64,000 nucleotides of DNA from Marinobacter santoriniensis NKSG1 (GTDB lineage: Bacteria; Pseudomonadota; Gammaproteobacteria; Pseudomonadales; Oleiphilaceae): NCBI RefSeq assembly GCF_000347775.1, contig NZ_APAT01000015.1, positions 124,001 to 188,000 of the forward strand. The letters run 5' to 3'. The notes under the pieces are model-generated. The model had not been told where the DNA came from. It saw only the letters and a program-made list of their open reading frames with translations, and did not search any database. The stretch's first letter is position 1, and every line of letters starts with the position of its first letter. The position numbers and the translations under genes are program-made. This document shows positions 1-11,879 of the stretch, in pieces.

Positions 1-85
1 GGTCGCTTACTGGAACAAACTCGAGCGCCCGAAGGTTACGCCCAAGAACGGCTTTGACCTCAACAACTGGTGGATAAAGCCCTGA
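1..85 (+). CDS. yejA: C-terminal end of YejA-like peptide-binding protein (partial)
   Basis: The first bases read in frame 2 as a protein tail with VAYWNKLERPKVTP followed by NNWWIKP and a TGA at 83-85. A short Tyr/Trp-rich end like this fits the periplasmic solute-binding subunit of a Yej-type importer. The permease genes yejB and yejE and the ATPase gene yejF follow directly. Only about 27 residues are visible, so the assignment rests mainly on position in the operon. Confidence 0.6.
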   Translation, partial: VAYWNKLERPKVTPKNGFDLNNWWIKP

Positions 86-134
86 TTAACCGGCCCGCTG
101 GATCCAGGCAGTCATAGAAGGAATCCTCTCCGAC

Positions 135-1220
135 ATGGGCATCTACATCCTCAGACGGCTGGCACTGATCATCCCGACGCTGATCGGGATCATGCTGCTC
201 AACTTCGTGATTGTGCAAGCCGCGCCCGGCGGCCCCGTGGAACAGCTGATCGCCGAGATGGAAGGCCATGGTGGCAACGCCCTGGCCCGTGCTGCCGGTG
301 GCGGTTCCGGCGGCGAAGTGGCCACCGCCAGTGGGGATACCCGCGGGTCCCGGGGCATTCCGGATGAGTTATTGCAGGAAATTCGGGTGATGTACGGGTT
401 CGACAAGCCGGCTCCGGAGCGATTCCTGCAGATGCTGAAGAACTACGCCACGTTCGATTTTGGCGACTCCTTCTTCCGCGAGAAAAGCGTCATCGACCTG
501 ATCCTCGACAAAATGCCGGTCTCCATTTCCCTCGGGCTCTGGTCAACGCTGATCATTTACCTGGTCTCCATCCCGCTGGGTGTCCGCAAAGCGGTCTACG
601 ACGGTTCGCGTTTCGATGTGTGGACCAGCTCCGTCATTGTGGTCGGTTACGCCATACCGGGCTTCCTGTTCGCGTTCCTGCTCATCGTACTCTTCGCGGG
701 GGGCACCTACTTCGACTGGTTTCCGCTGCGGGGGCTAACGTCGGACAACTTCGATCAACTGAGCTGGTACCAGAAGATCGCGGACTATTTCTGGCACATC
801 GCCCTGCCGGTCACCGCCAACGTCATCGGTGGTTTTGCCACCCTGACGCTGCTGACCAAGAATTCCTTCCTGGACGAGATCAGCAAGCAATACGTCGTGA
901 CGGCCAGAGCCAAGGGGCTCGACGACAAGCGGGTGTTGTATGGTCATGTCTTCCGCAATGCCATGCTGATCGTGATCGCCAGCATGCCGGGCGTACTGGT
1001 CACCCTGTTTTTCACCGGGTCGCTGCTGATCGAAGTGATCTTCTCCCTGGATGGCCTGGGGCTGCTCGGGTTCGAGGCGGCGCTGAACCGGGACTATCCG
1101 GTAATCTTTGGAACCCTCTACATATTTACGCTCATGGGCCTGATTCTTAAACTGGTGAGCGACATAACCTACGTGCTGGTGGATCCGCGTATCGATTTTG
1201 AAAGCCGGGAGGGCGCCTGA
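135..1220 (+). CDS. yejB: Peptide ABC transporter permease YejB
   Basis: This is an inner-membrane permease of 361 residues, close to the usual YejB length. It starts with the typical [19 protein letters not shown] segment of DppB/OppB-type permeases and has further hydrophobic spans. The EAA-type loop that contacts the ATPase reads [21 protein letters not shown]. After the first membrane span there is a Gly/Ala-rich insert at about residues 45-75, as is common in YejB. An AGAAGGAA ribosome site lies 11 bases before the ATG. It works with YejE and YejF to import short peptides. The next gene starts 2 bases after its stop. Confidence 0.93.
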   Translation: MGIYILRRLALIIPTLIGIMLLNFVIVQAAPGGPVEQLIAEMEGHGGNALARAAGGGSGGEVATASGDTRGSRGIPDELLQEIRVMYGFDKPAPERFLQMLKNYATFDFGDSFFREKSVIDLILDKMPVSISLGLWSTLIIYLVSIPLGVRKAVYDGSRFDVWTSSVIVVGYAIPGFLFAFLLIVLFAGGTYFDWFPLRGLTSDNFDQLSWYQKIADYFWHIALPVTANVIGGFATLTLLTKNSFLDEISKQYVVTARAKGLDDKRVLYGHVFRNAMLIVIASMPGVLVTLFFTGSLLIEVIFSLDGLGLLGFEAALNRDYPVIFGTLYIFTLMGLILKLVSDITYVLVDPRIDFESREGA

Positions 1221-1222
1221 CC

Positions 1223-2245
1223 ATGGCGACGCTCAGCCCGATCCAGCAACGCCGGCTTCGAAATTTCAGGAACAACCGGCGCGGTTACTGGTCACTCTGG
1301 ATCTTTCTCGTGCTGTTTGGCCTGTCCCTCTGTGCCGAGTTGATTGCCAACGACAAGCCCCTGGTCCTGTCATACAAGGACCAGCTTTATTTCCCGGTAT
1401 TCCAGACCGTGTCGGAGGAAACCTTCGGCGGCTTCCTGCCCACCGAGGCGGATTACCGGGATCCATTCATTGACAATGAGATCAAGGCCCATGGCTGGAT
1501 GGTCTGGCCGCCGATCCGTTTCAGCTACGACACGATCAACTACGACCTGGATGTCCCCTCGCCTGCACCGCCCAGCGCCGTCAACTGGCTGGGTACCGAT
1601 GACCAGGGTCGGGATGTGGCTGCGCGTGTCATTTACGGCTTCCGACTGTCTGTGATTTTCGGGCTTACACTCACCTTCGCCAGCTGTATTGTTGGCGTCG
1701 CCGCAGGAGCCCTGCAGGGGTATTACGGTGGCAAGGTGGACTTGCTCGGCCAGAGGTTCATCGAGGTGTGGTCGGGGCTGCCGGTGCTTTACCTGCTGAT
1801 TATCCTCTCCAGCATCGTGGAACCGAACTTCTGGTGGTTGCTGGGCATCATGTTGCTGTTCAGCTGGATGGGGCTTGTCGATGTGGTTCGGGCCGAGTTT
1901 CTCCGGGCCCGCAACTTTGAATACGTCAAAGCCGCCAGGGCGCTCGGGCTGGACAACGGCAAAATCATGTTCCGTCATATTCTGCCCAATGCCATGGTGG
2001 CAACCCTCACCTTCCTGCCCTTCATACTCACCGGCGCCATTACCGGCCTGACGTCGCTCGACTTCCTGGGCTTCGGGCTGCCACCCGGATCGCCCTCACT
2101 CGGGGAATTGATCGCCCAGGGCAAGGCCAATCTTCAGGCGCCCTGGTTGGGCATCTCCGCGTTTGTGTCCCTCTCACTCATGCTCACCCTTCTCGTGTTC
2201 ACCGGTGAAGCCGTGAGAGACGCCTTCGATCCAAGGAAGAGCTGA
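1223..2245 (+). CDS. yejE: Peptide ABC transporter permease YejE
   Basis: This second inner-membrane permease has 340 residues. It opens with the YejE-type N-terminus SPIQQRRLRNFRNNRRGYWS and a membrane span. A long periplasmic loop follows, with the conserved stretch NWLGTDDQGRDVAARVIYG near residue 130, then five more spans. The EAA loop reads VKAARALGLDNGKIMFRHIL. It begins 2 bases after the yejB stop and ends just before the yejF start, so the three genes are almost certainly one transcript. It would form the heterodimeric channel with YejB. Confidence 0.93.
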   Translation: MATLSPIQQRRLRNFRNNRRGYWSLWIFLVLFGLSLCAELIANDKPLVLSYKDQLYFPVFQTVSEETFGGFLPTEADYRDPFIDNEIKAHGWMVWPPIRFSYDTINYDLDVPSPAPPSAVNWLGTDDQGRDVAARVIYGFRLSVIFGLTLTFASCIVGVAAGALQGYYGGKVDLLGQRFIEVWSGLPVLYLLIILSSIVEPNFWWLLGIMLLFSWMGLVDVVRAEFLRARNFEYVKAARALGLDNGKIMFRHILPNAMVATLTFLPFILTGAITGLTSLDFLGFGLPPGSPSLGELIAQGKANLQAPWLGISAFVSLSLMLTLLVFTGEAVRDAFDPRKS

Positions 2246-2246
2246 T

Positions 2247-3860
2247 ATGAGCAACCTGTTGGATATCGACGAGCTCTCCATCGCCTTCGATGAGGCAGAA
2301 CCGGTGGTCCGGTCTCTGTCGTTCCACGTTTCTCCGGGAGAAACCGTCGCCCTGGTTGGCGAAAGTGGTTCAGGCAAATCCATCTCTGCCCTGTCCATCC
2401 TGAGACTGCTCGACGAGCGCCACGCCAGTTACCCCTCGGGCCAGATCCGGTTTCGCGGTGAGAACCTGTTGAAGGCGCCGCCCAAACGACTCAGGCAGAT
2501 TCGTGGAAGGGAAATCAGCATGATTTTCCAGGAGCCGATGACATCGCTGAACCCGCTCCATTCCGTTGAAAAGCAGATTGGTGAAGCCCTTGCACTGCAC
2601 AAGGGCCTGCGGGGAAACCAGGCTCGCAAGCGCACCATTGAACTGCTTGACCTGGTCGGCATTCCGAATCCCGAATCGCGCCTGGCCAGCTACCCTCACC
2701 AGTTATCCGGCGGCCAGAAGCAACGGGTAATGATCGCCATGGCCCTGGCCAACGAGCCAGACCTGCTGATTGCGGACGAACCGACCACGGCGTTGGATGT
2801 CACGGTGCAGAAGCAGGTGCTGGAGCTGCTGACCGGTCTTCAGAAAAAGCTTGGAATGGCGATTCTGCTCATCACGCACGACCTCAGCATCGTCCGGCGC
2901 TATGCCGACCATGTGGTGGTCATGGAGCATGGTTCGGTCGTTGAACAGGCGGATACCCAGCGTCTGTTCGAGCAGCCCGAGCATCCCTATACGCGGAAGC
3001 TTCTGGATGCCGAACCACCGGAGGCACCGCCGGCATACGAACCCCATCAGGATCACCTCCTGAACGTGCACGAACTGAACGTGCGTTTTACACTCAAAAA
3101 GTCCCTTCTTGGCAAGGTCCTCAAGGAATTCCACGCGGTCCAGGACGCGACCTTCCAGCTCCACAAGGGCCAGACTCTGGGTATCGTTGGGGAAAGTGGC
3201 AGCGGTAAGACCACCATCGGCCACGCCCTCCTGAAACTCACAGCCAGCACGGGCCAGTTCCAGCTGGATGGCCACGAACTGTCGGGGCTCAATCAAAAGG
3301 CGTTCCGGCCGTTCCGCCGACGTATCCAGATCGTGTTTCAGGATCCTTTCGGCAGCCTCAGCCCCAGAATGTCCATCGCGGACATCGTGCGCGAGGGATT
3401 GGAAATCCATGATTCCGCGAATGCCGATCAGCATGACGAGAAAGTGATCCGGGCCCTGGCCGATGTCGGGCTGGACCCGGAAGCCAGGCATCGGTACCCG
3501 CACGAATTTTCGGGGGGGCAGCGCCAGCGGATCGCCATTGCCCGCGCGCTGGTTCTCCAACCCGATCTCATTATCCTCGACGAACCGACGTCGGCCCTGG
3601 ATCGAACCGTGCAGAAGCAGGTAATCGAACTGCTTCGGGATATCCAGACCCGTTATGGACTAAGCTATATTTTTATCAGCCACGACCTGGCGGTCGTGCG
3701 GGCACTGAGTCACAAACTTCTGGTGTTGCAACACGGCAAGGTGGTCGAATACGGAGATGCCGTCGACATCTTCACGGCACCCAAACAGCGCTATACCCGG
3801 GAGTTGTTGAACGCTGCGTTCTTCTATCAGGCCCCACGCGAAGCAACTACGACCAATTGA
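2247..3860 (+). CDS. yejF: Peptide ABC transporter ATP-binding protein YejF (two ATPase domains)
   Basis: This cytoplasmic ATPase of 537 residues carries two complete ABC cassettes. The first has Walker A GESGSGKS at residues 38-45, signature LSGGQKQR and Walker [13 protein letters not shown]. The second has Walker A GESGSGKT, signature FSGGQRQR and Walker [13 protein letters not shown]. Both cassettes keep the LITHDLS or FISHDLA switch histidine. Each ends in the oligopeptide-transporter C-terminal pattern with HPYTRKLL or QRYTRELL. An AAGGAAGAG ribosome site lies in the end of yejE. It powers the YejB/YejE channel. Confidence 0.95.
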   Translation: MSNLLDIDELSIAFDEAEPVVRSLSFHVSPGETVALVGESGSGKSISALSILRLLDERHASYPSGQIRFRGENLLKAPPKRLRQIRGREISMIFQEPMTSLNPLHSVEKQIGEALALHKGLRGNQARKRTIELLDLVGIPNPESRLASYPHQLSGGQKQRVMIAMALANEPDLLIADEPTTALDVTVQKQVLELLTGLQKKLGMAILLITHDLSIVRRYADHVVVMEHGSVVEQADTQRLFEQPEHPYTRKLLDAEPPEAPPAYEPHQDHLLNVHELNVRFTLKKSLLGKVLKEFHAVQDATFQLHKGQTLGIVGESGSGKTTIGHALLKLTASTGQFQLDGHELSGLNQKAFRPFRRRIQIVFQDPFGSLSPRMSIADIVREGLEIHDSANADQHDEKVIRALADVGLDPEARHRYPHEFSGGQRQRIAIARALVLQPDLIILDEPTSALDRTVQKQVIELLRDIQTRYGLSYIFISHDLAVVRALSHKLLVLQHGKVVEYGDAVDIFTAPKQRYTRELLNAAFFYQAPREATTTN

Positions 3861-3925
3861 GCGTTACCCTTGGCAGACCAGTTGAGGATAATGCTCGAAA
3901 ATCAGGAACACAGGGAGAATCACCC

Positions 3926-4711
3926 ATGGGAATGCTGAGTGGCAAGAAAGCGCTGATTGTGGGCGTTGCCAGTAAACACTCGATTGCCTACGGCATCGCC
4001 GAATCTTTCGCCCGTGAAGGCGCGGAAATGGCCTTCACCTATCAGAATGAAAAGCTCCAGTCCCGGGTAGAAAAATTCGCCGACCAATGGGGCAGCAAGC
4101 TGACCTTCCCCTGCGACGTGGCCAGCGACGAAGAAATCGAAAACGTCTTTACCGAGCTGAACAAGCACTGGGACAACATCGATATCATCATCCACGCCGT
4201 TGGTTTCGCACCGGCCAATGAGCTGAACGGCAACTATGTCGATGTCACGACCCGTGACGGTTTCCGCATTGCCCATGACATCAGCTCATACAGTTTTGTC
4301 GCCCTGGCCAAGGGCGCCCGGAAGATGATGCACGAGAATTCGTCTCTGCTGACCCTGAGTTACCTGGGCGCGGAACGGGTTCTTCAGAACTACAACGTGA
4401 TGGGTCTTGCCAAGGCGTCCCTTGAAGCGAACGTTCGGTATATGGCCGCGAGCCTCGGCAAGGAAGGCATCCGGGTAAACGGAATCTCAGCAGGCCCGAT
4501 CAAGACGCTCGCAGCCTCGGGCATTGCAAGCTTCCGTCGTATGCTGGCAGAGAACGCCAGACGGGCACCGCTTCGGCGGAACGTGACCACCGAAGAGGTG
4601 GGTAATGCAGCGGCGTTCCTGTCGTCGGACCTAGCCAGTGGTATTACCGGGGAGATCATGTACGTTGATGCCGGCTTCAATATTACCGGCATGGGTGAAC
4701 TGGAAGAGTAA
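3926..4711 (+). CDS. fabI: Enoyl-[acyl-carrier-protein] reductase FabI (NADH)
   Basis: It catalyses the last reductive step of each cycle of fatty-acid elongation. With the ATG at 3926 it has 261 residues, against 262 in E. coli. This start has GGGAG upstream and gives the expected [13 protein letters not shown] nucleotide-binding N-terminus; an in-frame TTG at 3857 overlapping yejF is less likely. The catalytic region [19 protein letters not shown] contains the two tyrosines and the lysine of the FabI type. It lies 65 bases after yejF in the same direction and is followed by a strong terminator. Co-transcription with yejF is possible. Confidence 0.96.
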   Translation: MGMLSGKKALIVGVASKHSIAYGIAESFAREGAEMAFTYQNEKLQSRVEKFADQWGSKLTFPCDVASDEEIENVFTELNKHWDNIDIIIHAVGFAPANELNGNYVDVTTRDGFRIAHDISSYSFVALAKGARKMMHENSSLLTLSYLGAERVLQNYNVMGLAKASLEANVRYMAASLGKEGIRVNGISAGPIKTLAASGIASFRRMLAENARRAPLRRNVTTEEVGNAAAFLSSDLASGITGEIMYVDAGFNITGMGELEE

Positions 4712-4729
4712 TCCGGCCCCGTTTCCCAG

Positions 4730-4758
4730 AAGCCGGTGTCATTGACGCCGGCTTTTTT
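4730..4758 (+). terminator. Rho-independent terminator after fabI
   Basis: An 11-pair stem (AAGCCGGTGTC against GACGCCGGCTT, one G-T pair) with a 3-base loop is followed by a T tract. The last bases overlap the stop codon of the convergent PilZ-domain gene. Confidence 0.92.
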
Positions 4759-5167
4759 ATTGCTCCGCCATCGCCTTCGCGACGGCATCCACCCACTCGA
4801 CATAAGCGGTTTCGTCCGACTCCAGGATGTGCATGCCAACCAGAAATGCGCCATCGTTCGGGCGGCACCAAATCACCTCCACCGTCAACCTGAACGGCTC
4901 TCCAACACTCGACAGGGTCACCGTGACGGGCAGCAGCGCACCAATGGATACCGGCTCCGAAACGGACAGACAGAGCCCGCTGGCGGAGATATCCCGGATG
5001 TTGCAGGTCAGCTGACGGCCGTCGCCATCCTCGTCGCCCTCTTCCGGCATTACAGCCTCCAGCTCAAGAACTGCTCTGGCCCGGGCTGTCAGCCGATAAT
5101 CCGACCGGTTATCGTGATCGTCGGGAACGTCCTGGTTCCGGCCGAACTGGTAGTCAAAATCTGTCAT
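4757..5167 (-). CDS. PilZ-domain protein, probable cyclic-di-GMP receptor
   Basis: This is a 136-residue protein with a single PilZ domain. The c-di-GMP binding signatures are present: an arginine pair in NRSDYRL near the N-terminus and the second motif DISASGL. An acidic insert EEGDEDGDG sits between the first beta strands. The ATG at 5167 is chosen because GAAGGA lies about 8 bases upstream; a longer frame from 5215 would overlap the upstream gene. It follows the DUF1631-type gene by 13 bases in the same direction, so the two are probably co-expressed. The output it controls is not visible from the sequence. Confidence 0.85.
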   Translation of the reverse strand: MTDFDYQFGRNQDVPDDHDNRSDYRLTARARAVLELEAVMPEEGDEDGDGRQLTCNIRDISASGLCLSVSEPVSIGALLPVTVTLSSVGEPFRLTVEVIWCRPNDGAFLVGMHILESDETAYVEWVDAVAKAMAEQ

Positions 5168-5180
5168 TATTGTTATTCCT

Positions 5181-7001
5181 TCAGTTTTTACCCACTCGTA
5201 TTCGTCCGACCACACGGGTCAGGGTGTCGTCGAACTCGGCATTGCTGCCGAGGATCCGAACCCGGTCTTCCAGGATGCCCTTTACCAGGTCGGATTCCAG
5301 GAATTCCTGGCGATTGAGGCCCAGTCGATCGACAAATACCAGCTTTCGGGATGCATTGATTCGCACCGCCAGCTTGAGGCGCTGCGGGTCCTGGTCCGGA
5401 TGTGTCCGGACGGTGATCCACCCGCCGAGCTTGATACTCGAAACCTGTTTTTCTGCCAATAGCGTCCGTTCACGAAGCACTCTTTGGCGCTCTGCTTCCT
5501 CATCGGCAAGACGCTTCTGCTCAGTCTCCTGCCGCTGACGCTCAAGTTCCGCTTCACGCTCGGCCTCGCGAGCCCGGCGCTGCTCGGCTTCGGCCTCCCG
5601 CTGCACCCTCAGCGTTTCGGCCCGCGCCCGGGCTTCCTGAGCGGCCCGTTCGCGCTGCTTACGCTGCTTCTCGCAGACGTTTGCCAGCACTGACACCGTG
5701 TCCTTGAGAACCTGCCCGAACGCCGTCAGTTCAGGCAGAGGACGGAGGAAATCGTTATCCATTTCCTCCTTGAATTGCATCCAGTCCTGAACCCCGAGTT
5801 TGACGCCTGCGCCATTGGTCCAGAGAACCTCCCCGGACTCCTCAAGGAACGCGAAAAAATAACGCCGTTCCTGTTTCTGGCCCTCACCACTCACAAACCA
5901 GCGATCCGCAAGCTGGCTCAGCTCTTCCGGGCTCGGCTTCGTGATGCTGAGCCAACCGGATTGCCAGGTCAGCGGCGCCGGCGTGGCCAGGGGATCGACA
6001 AGATCCACCGACTCACCCCTCAGACGTGCGACCAGCACTGACTCGATGCCATCGAGAGCACCGGATGGCAAGGATTCCGACATTATCCGCTGCCAGACCT
6101 CGGCAACCCGATCACCAAGCTGTTCCCCGACCTGATAAAGACGATTCCGGTCCTTGTCCGAGAGCGCCGGATCGCCGGCCCATACCAGCCACTCCAGTAA
6201 TTTGCTGCCGTGACGTAGCTCTTCGCTGTCGACACCCGAAGACCAGGCCGCCTGTTTGAGCAGCCGATACCACTCGCCCCGCAGGAAGCGGGCAACCGGA
6301 TCCGGCAGACGACGATTCTGCAGCGCCCGCCCAAGCAGTGCTCTTGCGACCTGATCCGCACAGCGCTGCCTCGACGCGCCCTGCTCGGTCTCCAATAACC
6401 GCTGGGACAGCTTTCCAACCTGGGCTTCCCGTTTGCGGGCGTCCGCTGTCCAGTCCTCGCAAAAGCGCTTCAGCGCATCGGTCCCTCCATCCTCGAAGGT
6501 GCCGGAAACGGCCACAATCAGTGACTGAAGCTGATCCAGCAACGCTTTTCCGGATCGGCCGCCGGTGTTGCTCCAACCACGCCACTCCTGAAGGCCATCG
6601 AGCCACTTGACCAGATCCGGGTCAAAGGCACGAGCCCCCTCCAGGTTCATTCGCCAGGCGAGGTAAAACCGCAGACGGGCAATCCTGCGGCTGAGTTCCG
6701 GATGGAGCCCGCTTGTCTTGAGGAAGAGATCCATGATCCGGTCTGCGATGTAGGCCGCGTTCACTTGCCGGACCGACCAGTCAAGATTCACCGAACGAAT
6801 CACATGGGTCACCCGTTCGTCCCGCTGCTCTACCCAGCAGGACGACATCAATGGACGCCAGTCGCTGACGTCCTCCTCCGAGAGTTTACCGGGAGGGTAA
6901 GGCAGGTCCGGAACGCGGATGCCTGCCAGGACCGCATCAATGCTGCTGGAGAGCCCTGCCCCCAACGTTGCGGTACCCGATTTCTTGCGTGGTTCTGACA
7001 T
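5181..7001 (-). CDS. DUF1631-type protein with long coiled coil
   Basis: This 606-residue protein resembles the DUF1631 family, whose function I do not know. A helical part of about 400 residues contains the family-like stretch PVARFLRGEWYRLLKQAAW. It is followed by a heavily charged Arg/Glu/Gln coiled coil at about residues 440-515. A C-terminal beta-rich segment begins SSIKLGGWITV and resembles the PilZ-like tail seen in such proteins. No signal peptide or membrane span is visible. It lies directly upstream of the PilZ-domain gene and divergent from the DAHP synthase. A c-di-GMP or surface-related role is an inference from that neighbour. Confidence 0.7.
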   Translation of the reverse strand: MSEPRKKSGTATLGAGLSSSIDAVLAGIRVPDLPYPPGKLSEEDVSDWRPLMSSCWVEQRDERVTHVIRSVNLDWSVRQVNAAYIADRIMDLFLKTSGLHPELSRRIARLRFYLAWRMNLEGARAFDPDLVKWLDGLQEWRGWSNTGGRSGKALLDQLQSLIVAVSGTFEDGGTDALKRFCEDWTADARKREAQVGKLSQRLLETEQGASRQRCADQVARALLGRALQNRRLPDPVARFLRGEWYRLLKQAAWSSGVDSEELRHGSKLLEWLVWAGDPALSDKDRNRLYQVGEQLGDRVAEVWQRIMSESLPSGALDGIESVLVARLRGESVDLVDPLATPAPLTWQSGWLSITKPSPEELSQLADRWFVSGEGQKQERRYFFAFLEESGEVLWTNGAGVKLGVQDWMQFKEEMDNDFLRPLPELTAFGQVLKDTVSVLANVCEKQRKQRERAAQEARARAETLRVQREAEAEQRRAREAEREAELERQRQETEQKRLADEEAERQRVLRERTLLAEKQVSSIKLGGWITVRTHPDQDPQRLKLAVRINASRKLVFVDRLGLNRQEFLESDLVKGILEDRVRILGSNAEFDDTLTRVVGRIRVGKN

Positions 7002-7185
7002 CCAATCCCCGTAGCCCGGAAGCGTTGAAAAGGCCCTGTAAATAACGCAGTATAACCAACTCGTCGGGGTTTATCGCAACCGACTCCGACGGTTTGTGCC
7101 GTTAATCAGTATTCCTCGAAATAACCGGTTTCCGGACTCAATTCTCGAAGGGATATATCGACCAGAACCGGGGAAACAGAACAAC
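7002..7185. promoter_or_regulatory. Divergent upstream region of the DUF1631 gene and DAHP synthase
   Basis: The 184 bases between two divergent starts must hold both promoters. The part near 7035-7085 is AT-rich compared with the genes. I cannot pick convincing -35/-10 boxes or an aromatic repressor operator by eye. Confidence 0.4.
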
Positions 7186-8259
7186 ATGTCGGGTAAGAAA
7201 CTAGAAGATCTGAATGTGGCCAGCACGGAGACGCTCATTACACCGGAAGCGCTGAAATCGGAAATGCCACTTTCAGACCAGGCAGCCGAGACAGTTGCCA
7301 GCAGTCGTCAGGCAATTTACGACATCATGGACGGTAAAGACCACCGTCTGTTCGTTGTGGTTGGCCCTTGCTCCATCCACGATGTCGACGCAGCACGGGA
7401 TTACGCCAAACGCCTGAAGGCACTGGCCGATGAGGTCAGCGACACCCTGCTGATCGTGATGCGGGTGTATTTTGAAAAACCCCGCACCACCGTGGGCTGG
7501 AAGGGCCTGATCAACGATCCTCACCTGAACGATACCTTCGACATCGAGCAGGGCCTGCACATCGGCCGTCGACTGCTGCTGGACATCAATGAAATGGGGC
7601 TTCCGGCTGCCACCGAGGCACTGGATCCGATCTCCCCGCAGTACCTCCAGGACACGATCGCCTGGTCCGCCATCGGTGCCCGTACCACCGAATCACAGAC
7701 CCACCGGGAAATGAGCAGTGGCCTGTCCATGGCCATCGGGTTCAAAAATGGGACCGACGGCAGTCTTGACGTTGCCGTTAACGCCATGAAATCCGTGTCG
7801 CATCCGCACAGTTTTCTGGGCATTGACCAGAAAGGCCAGGTAGCGATTATCCGCACCAAGGGCAACAACTACGGCCACGCGGTATTGCGCGGCGGTGGCG
7901 GGAAGCCGAATTACGATTCCGTCAGTGTTGCCCTGTGCGAACAGGCACTGGAAAAGGCGGGGCTGAGAAAGTCCATCATGGTCGACTGCAGTCACGCCAA
8001 TTCAAACAAGGATCCGGGAATCCAGCCGTTGGTCATGCAGGATATCACCCATCAGATTCTTGAGGGCAATCAGTCGATACAGGGTCTGATGGTAGAGAGC
8101 AACATCAACTGGGGCAACCAGTCGATTCCGGAAAAGCTCGAAGACCTGAAATACGGTGTTTCGATTACCGACGCCTGCATTGACTGGCCGACCACGGAGA
8201 AAGCCATTCGGGAAATGCGGGACAAACTCAAGGACGTGCTGCCAAAGCGGACCGCCTGA
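7186..8259 (+). CDS. 3-deoxy-7-phosphoheptulonate synthase, class I (AroFGH family)
   Basis: It condenses phosphoenolpyruvate and erythrose 4-phosphate, the entry step to aromatic amino acids. The protein has 357 residues. Family motifs include LFVVVGPCSIHD, RTTVGWKGLINDP and IMVDCSHANSNKD. The ATG at 7186 follows GGGGAA by about 10 bases; a GTG at 7096 would add a poorly conserved 30-residue tail. Which feedback type it is (Phe, Tyr or Trp sensitive) cannot be told here, so no letter is given. It is a single-gene transcript ending at the terminator at 8276-8307. Confidence 0.93.
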   Translation: MSGKKLEDLNVASTETLITPEALKSEMPLSDQAAETVASSRQAIYDIMDGKDHRLFVVVGPCSIHDVDAARDYAKRLKALADEVSDTLLIVMRVYFEKPRTTVGWKGLINDPHLNDTFDIEQGLHIGRRLLLDINEMGLPAATEALDPISPQYLQDTIAWSAIGARTTESQTHREMSSGLSMAIGFKNGTDGSLDVAVNAMKSVSHPHSFLGIDQKGQVAIIRTKGNNYGHAVLRGGGGKPNYDSVSVALCEQALEKAGLRKSIMVDCSHANSNKDPGIQPLVMQDITHQILEGNQSIQGLMVESNINWGNQSIPEKLEDLKYGVSITDACIDWPTTEKAIREMRDKLKDVLPKRTA

Positions 8260-8275
8260 GTTGGCCTGATCAAGC

Positions 8276-8307
8276 AAAAAAAGGGAAACCGGCAGGTTCC
8301 CCTTTTT
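8276..8307 (+). terminator. Terminator between the convergent DAHP synthase and cobA genes
   Basis: AAGGGAAACC and GGTTCCCCTT pair around a GGCA loop (one mismatch). A runs precede and T runs follow the stem, so it could act in both directions and also end the cobA transcript. Confidence 0.88.
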
Positions 8308-8315
8308 CGTGATGT

Positions 8316-10504
<2,189 letters not shown>

Positions 10505-10541
10505 TTATACCCGCACAAACGGCGCTGGCCACCGTCGACCC

Positions 10542-11879
10542 TCATGAATACCGTTTGTTAGGACTCTGGGCATTCAGGGCTTCCAGGCGCTGGCGTTTTT
10601 CGGCGAGTTTGATTTCCAGACCACGCTGAACCGGCTGGTAATAGCGGCGTTCGTGGATGGCTTCCGGCAGATAGGATTCGCCCGCCGCGAAGGCGTCCGG
10701 CTCGTCATGGGCATAGCGGTAGGATGCGCCATGCCCCATGGATGCCAGCAGTTTGGTCGGTGCGTTTCTCAGGTGAACCGGAACCTCGAGGTCCGGATCC
10801 TGCCGGATATCTGCCATGCACTGGTTGAACGCCTTGTAGACCGCATTGCTTTTCGGCGCCATCGCCAGGTAGGTCACCGCCTGGGCCAGTGCCAGTTCGC
10901 CCTCGGGCGAACCCAGCCGCTCCTGACAATCCCAGGCGTCCATGGCAATTCTGAGGGCCCTGGGATCGGCGTTACCAATGTCTTCACTGGCAATCCGAAC
11001 CAGTCGCCGGGCGACGTAAAGCGGGTCGCAGCCACCGTCCAGCATCCGGCACAGCCAATACAGGGAGCCATCAGGATCGGATCCGCGCACCGATTTGTGG
11101 AGCGCAGAAATCTGGTCATAAAACACGTCTCCGCCCTTGTCAAAGCGGCGCAGGCTGGTTTGCATCACCTGTTCAAGCACAGCTTCCGTTACCGTATCCC
11201 GGCCTTCGGCATCGGGTTCGGCAAGATCGGCGGCCACTTCCAGGATGTTCAACGCGCGGCGGGCATCGCCGCCGGAGGCCGCGGCCATAAGCTCAAGAAC
11301 CCGGTCCGGCACGGAGAGTCGTCCCGCAAATCCCTGACCGGACTCAAGGGCGCGCTGCAGCAGGCCACGAACCTCGGCCGCCTCCAGGTTTTTCAGCACG
11401 TAGACACGGGTCCGGGACAGCAAGGCGCTGTTGAGCTCAAAAGACGGGTTTTCCGTGGTGGCCCCGACGAAGATAAACGTCCCATCTTCGATGTGTGGGA
11501 GGAAGGCATCCTGCTGGCTTTTGTTAAAGCGGTGGACCTCATCGACGAACAGCAGGGTGTCCCGGCCTTCCGACTGTTTGCGATTTCGCGCCCGCTCCAC
11601 CACGGCACGAATGTCCTTGACGCCACTGAGCACGGCCGACACGGTTTCAAATGCCAGGTCACCGACATTCGCCAGCAGGCGGGCAAAGGTCGTCTTTCCC
11701 ACACCCGGGGGGCCCCAAAGAATCATCGAATGGAGCTGCCCCTGTTCGACCGCTCGGCGGAGGGGCTTCCCCGGCCCCACCAGGTGGGTCTGCCCGACGT
11801 AATCATCCAGGGTTTCGGGGCGCATCCTGGCTGCCAGGGGCTGGAAGCCTGTCTCCTGGCTGAAGAGATTCTCCTGCAT
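10542..11879 (-). CDS. rarA: Replication-associated recombination protein RarA (MgsA), AAA+ ATPase
   Basis: This AAA+ clamp-loader-like ATPase acts at stalled replication forks. The protein has 445 residues. The N-terminus carries the SSB-interacting type motif MQENLFSQ. Walker A is GPPGVGKTT at residues 56-64 and Walker B is LLFVDEVHRFNKSQQDAF near 110. The C-terminal tetramerisation part contains PKSNAVYKAFNQ and RNAPTKLLASMGHG. The start ATG overlaps the lolA stop by one base (TGATG). The lolA-rarA-serS order is shared with pseudomonads. Confidence 0.95.
   Translation of the reverse strand: MQENLFSQETGFQPLAARMRPETLDDYVGQTHLVGPGKPLRRAVEQGQLHSMILWGPPGVGKTTFARLLANVGDLAFETVSAVLSGVKDIRAVVERARNRKQSEGRDTLLFVDEVHRFNKSQQDAFLPHIEDGTFIFVGATTENPSFELNSALLSRTRVYVLKNLEAAEVRGLLQRALESGQGFAGRLSVPDRVLELMAAASGGDARRALNILEVAADLAEPDAEGRDTVTEAVLEQVMQTSLRRFDKGGDVFYDQISALHKSVRGSDPDGSLYWLCRMLDGGCDPLYVARRLVRIASEDIGNADPRALRIAMDAWDCQERLGSPEGELALAQAVTYLAMAPKSNAVYKAFNQCMADIRQDPDLEVPVHLRNAPTKLLASMGHGASYRYAHDEPDAFAAGESYLPEAIHERRYYQPVQRGLEIKLAEKRQRLEALNAQSPNKRYS

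Noticed and set aside
3857..3925. Upstream TTG extension of fabI
   Set aside because: It adds 23 residues absent from FabI proteins; the ATG at 3926 has its own ribosome site.
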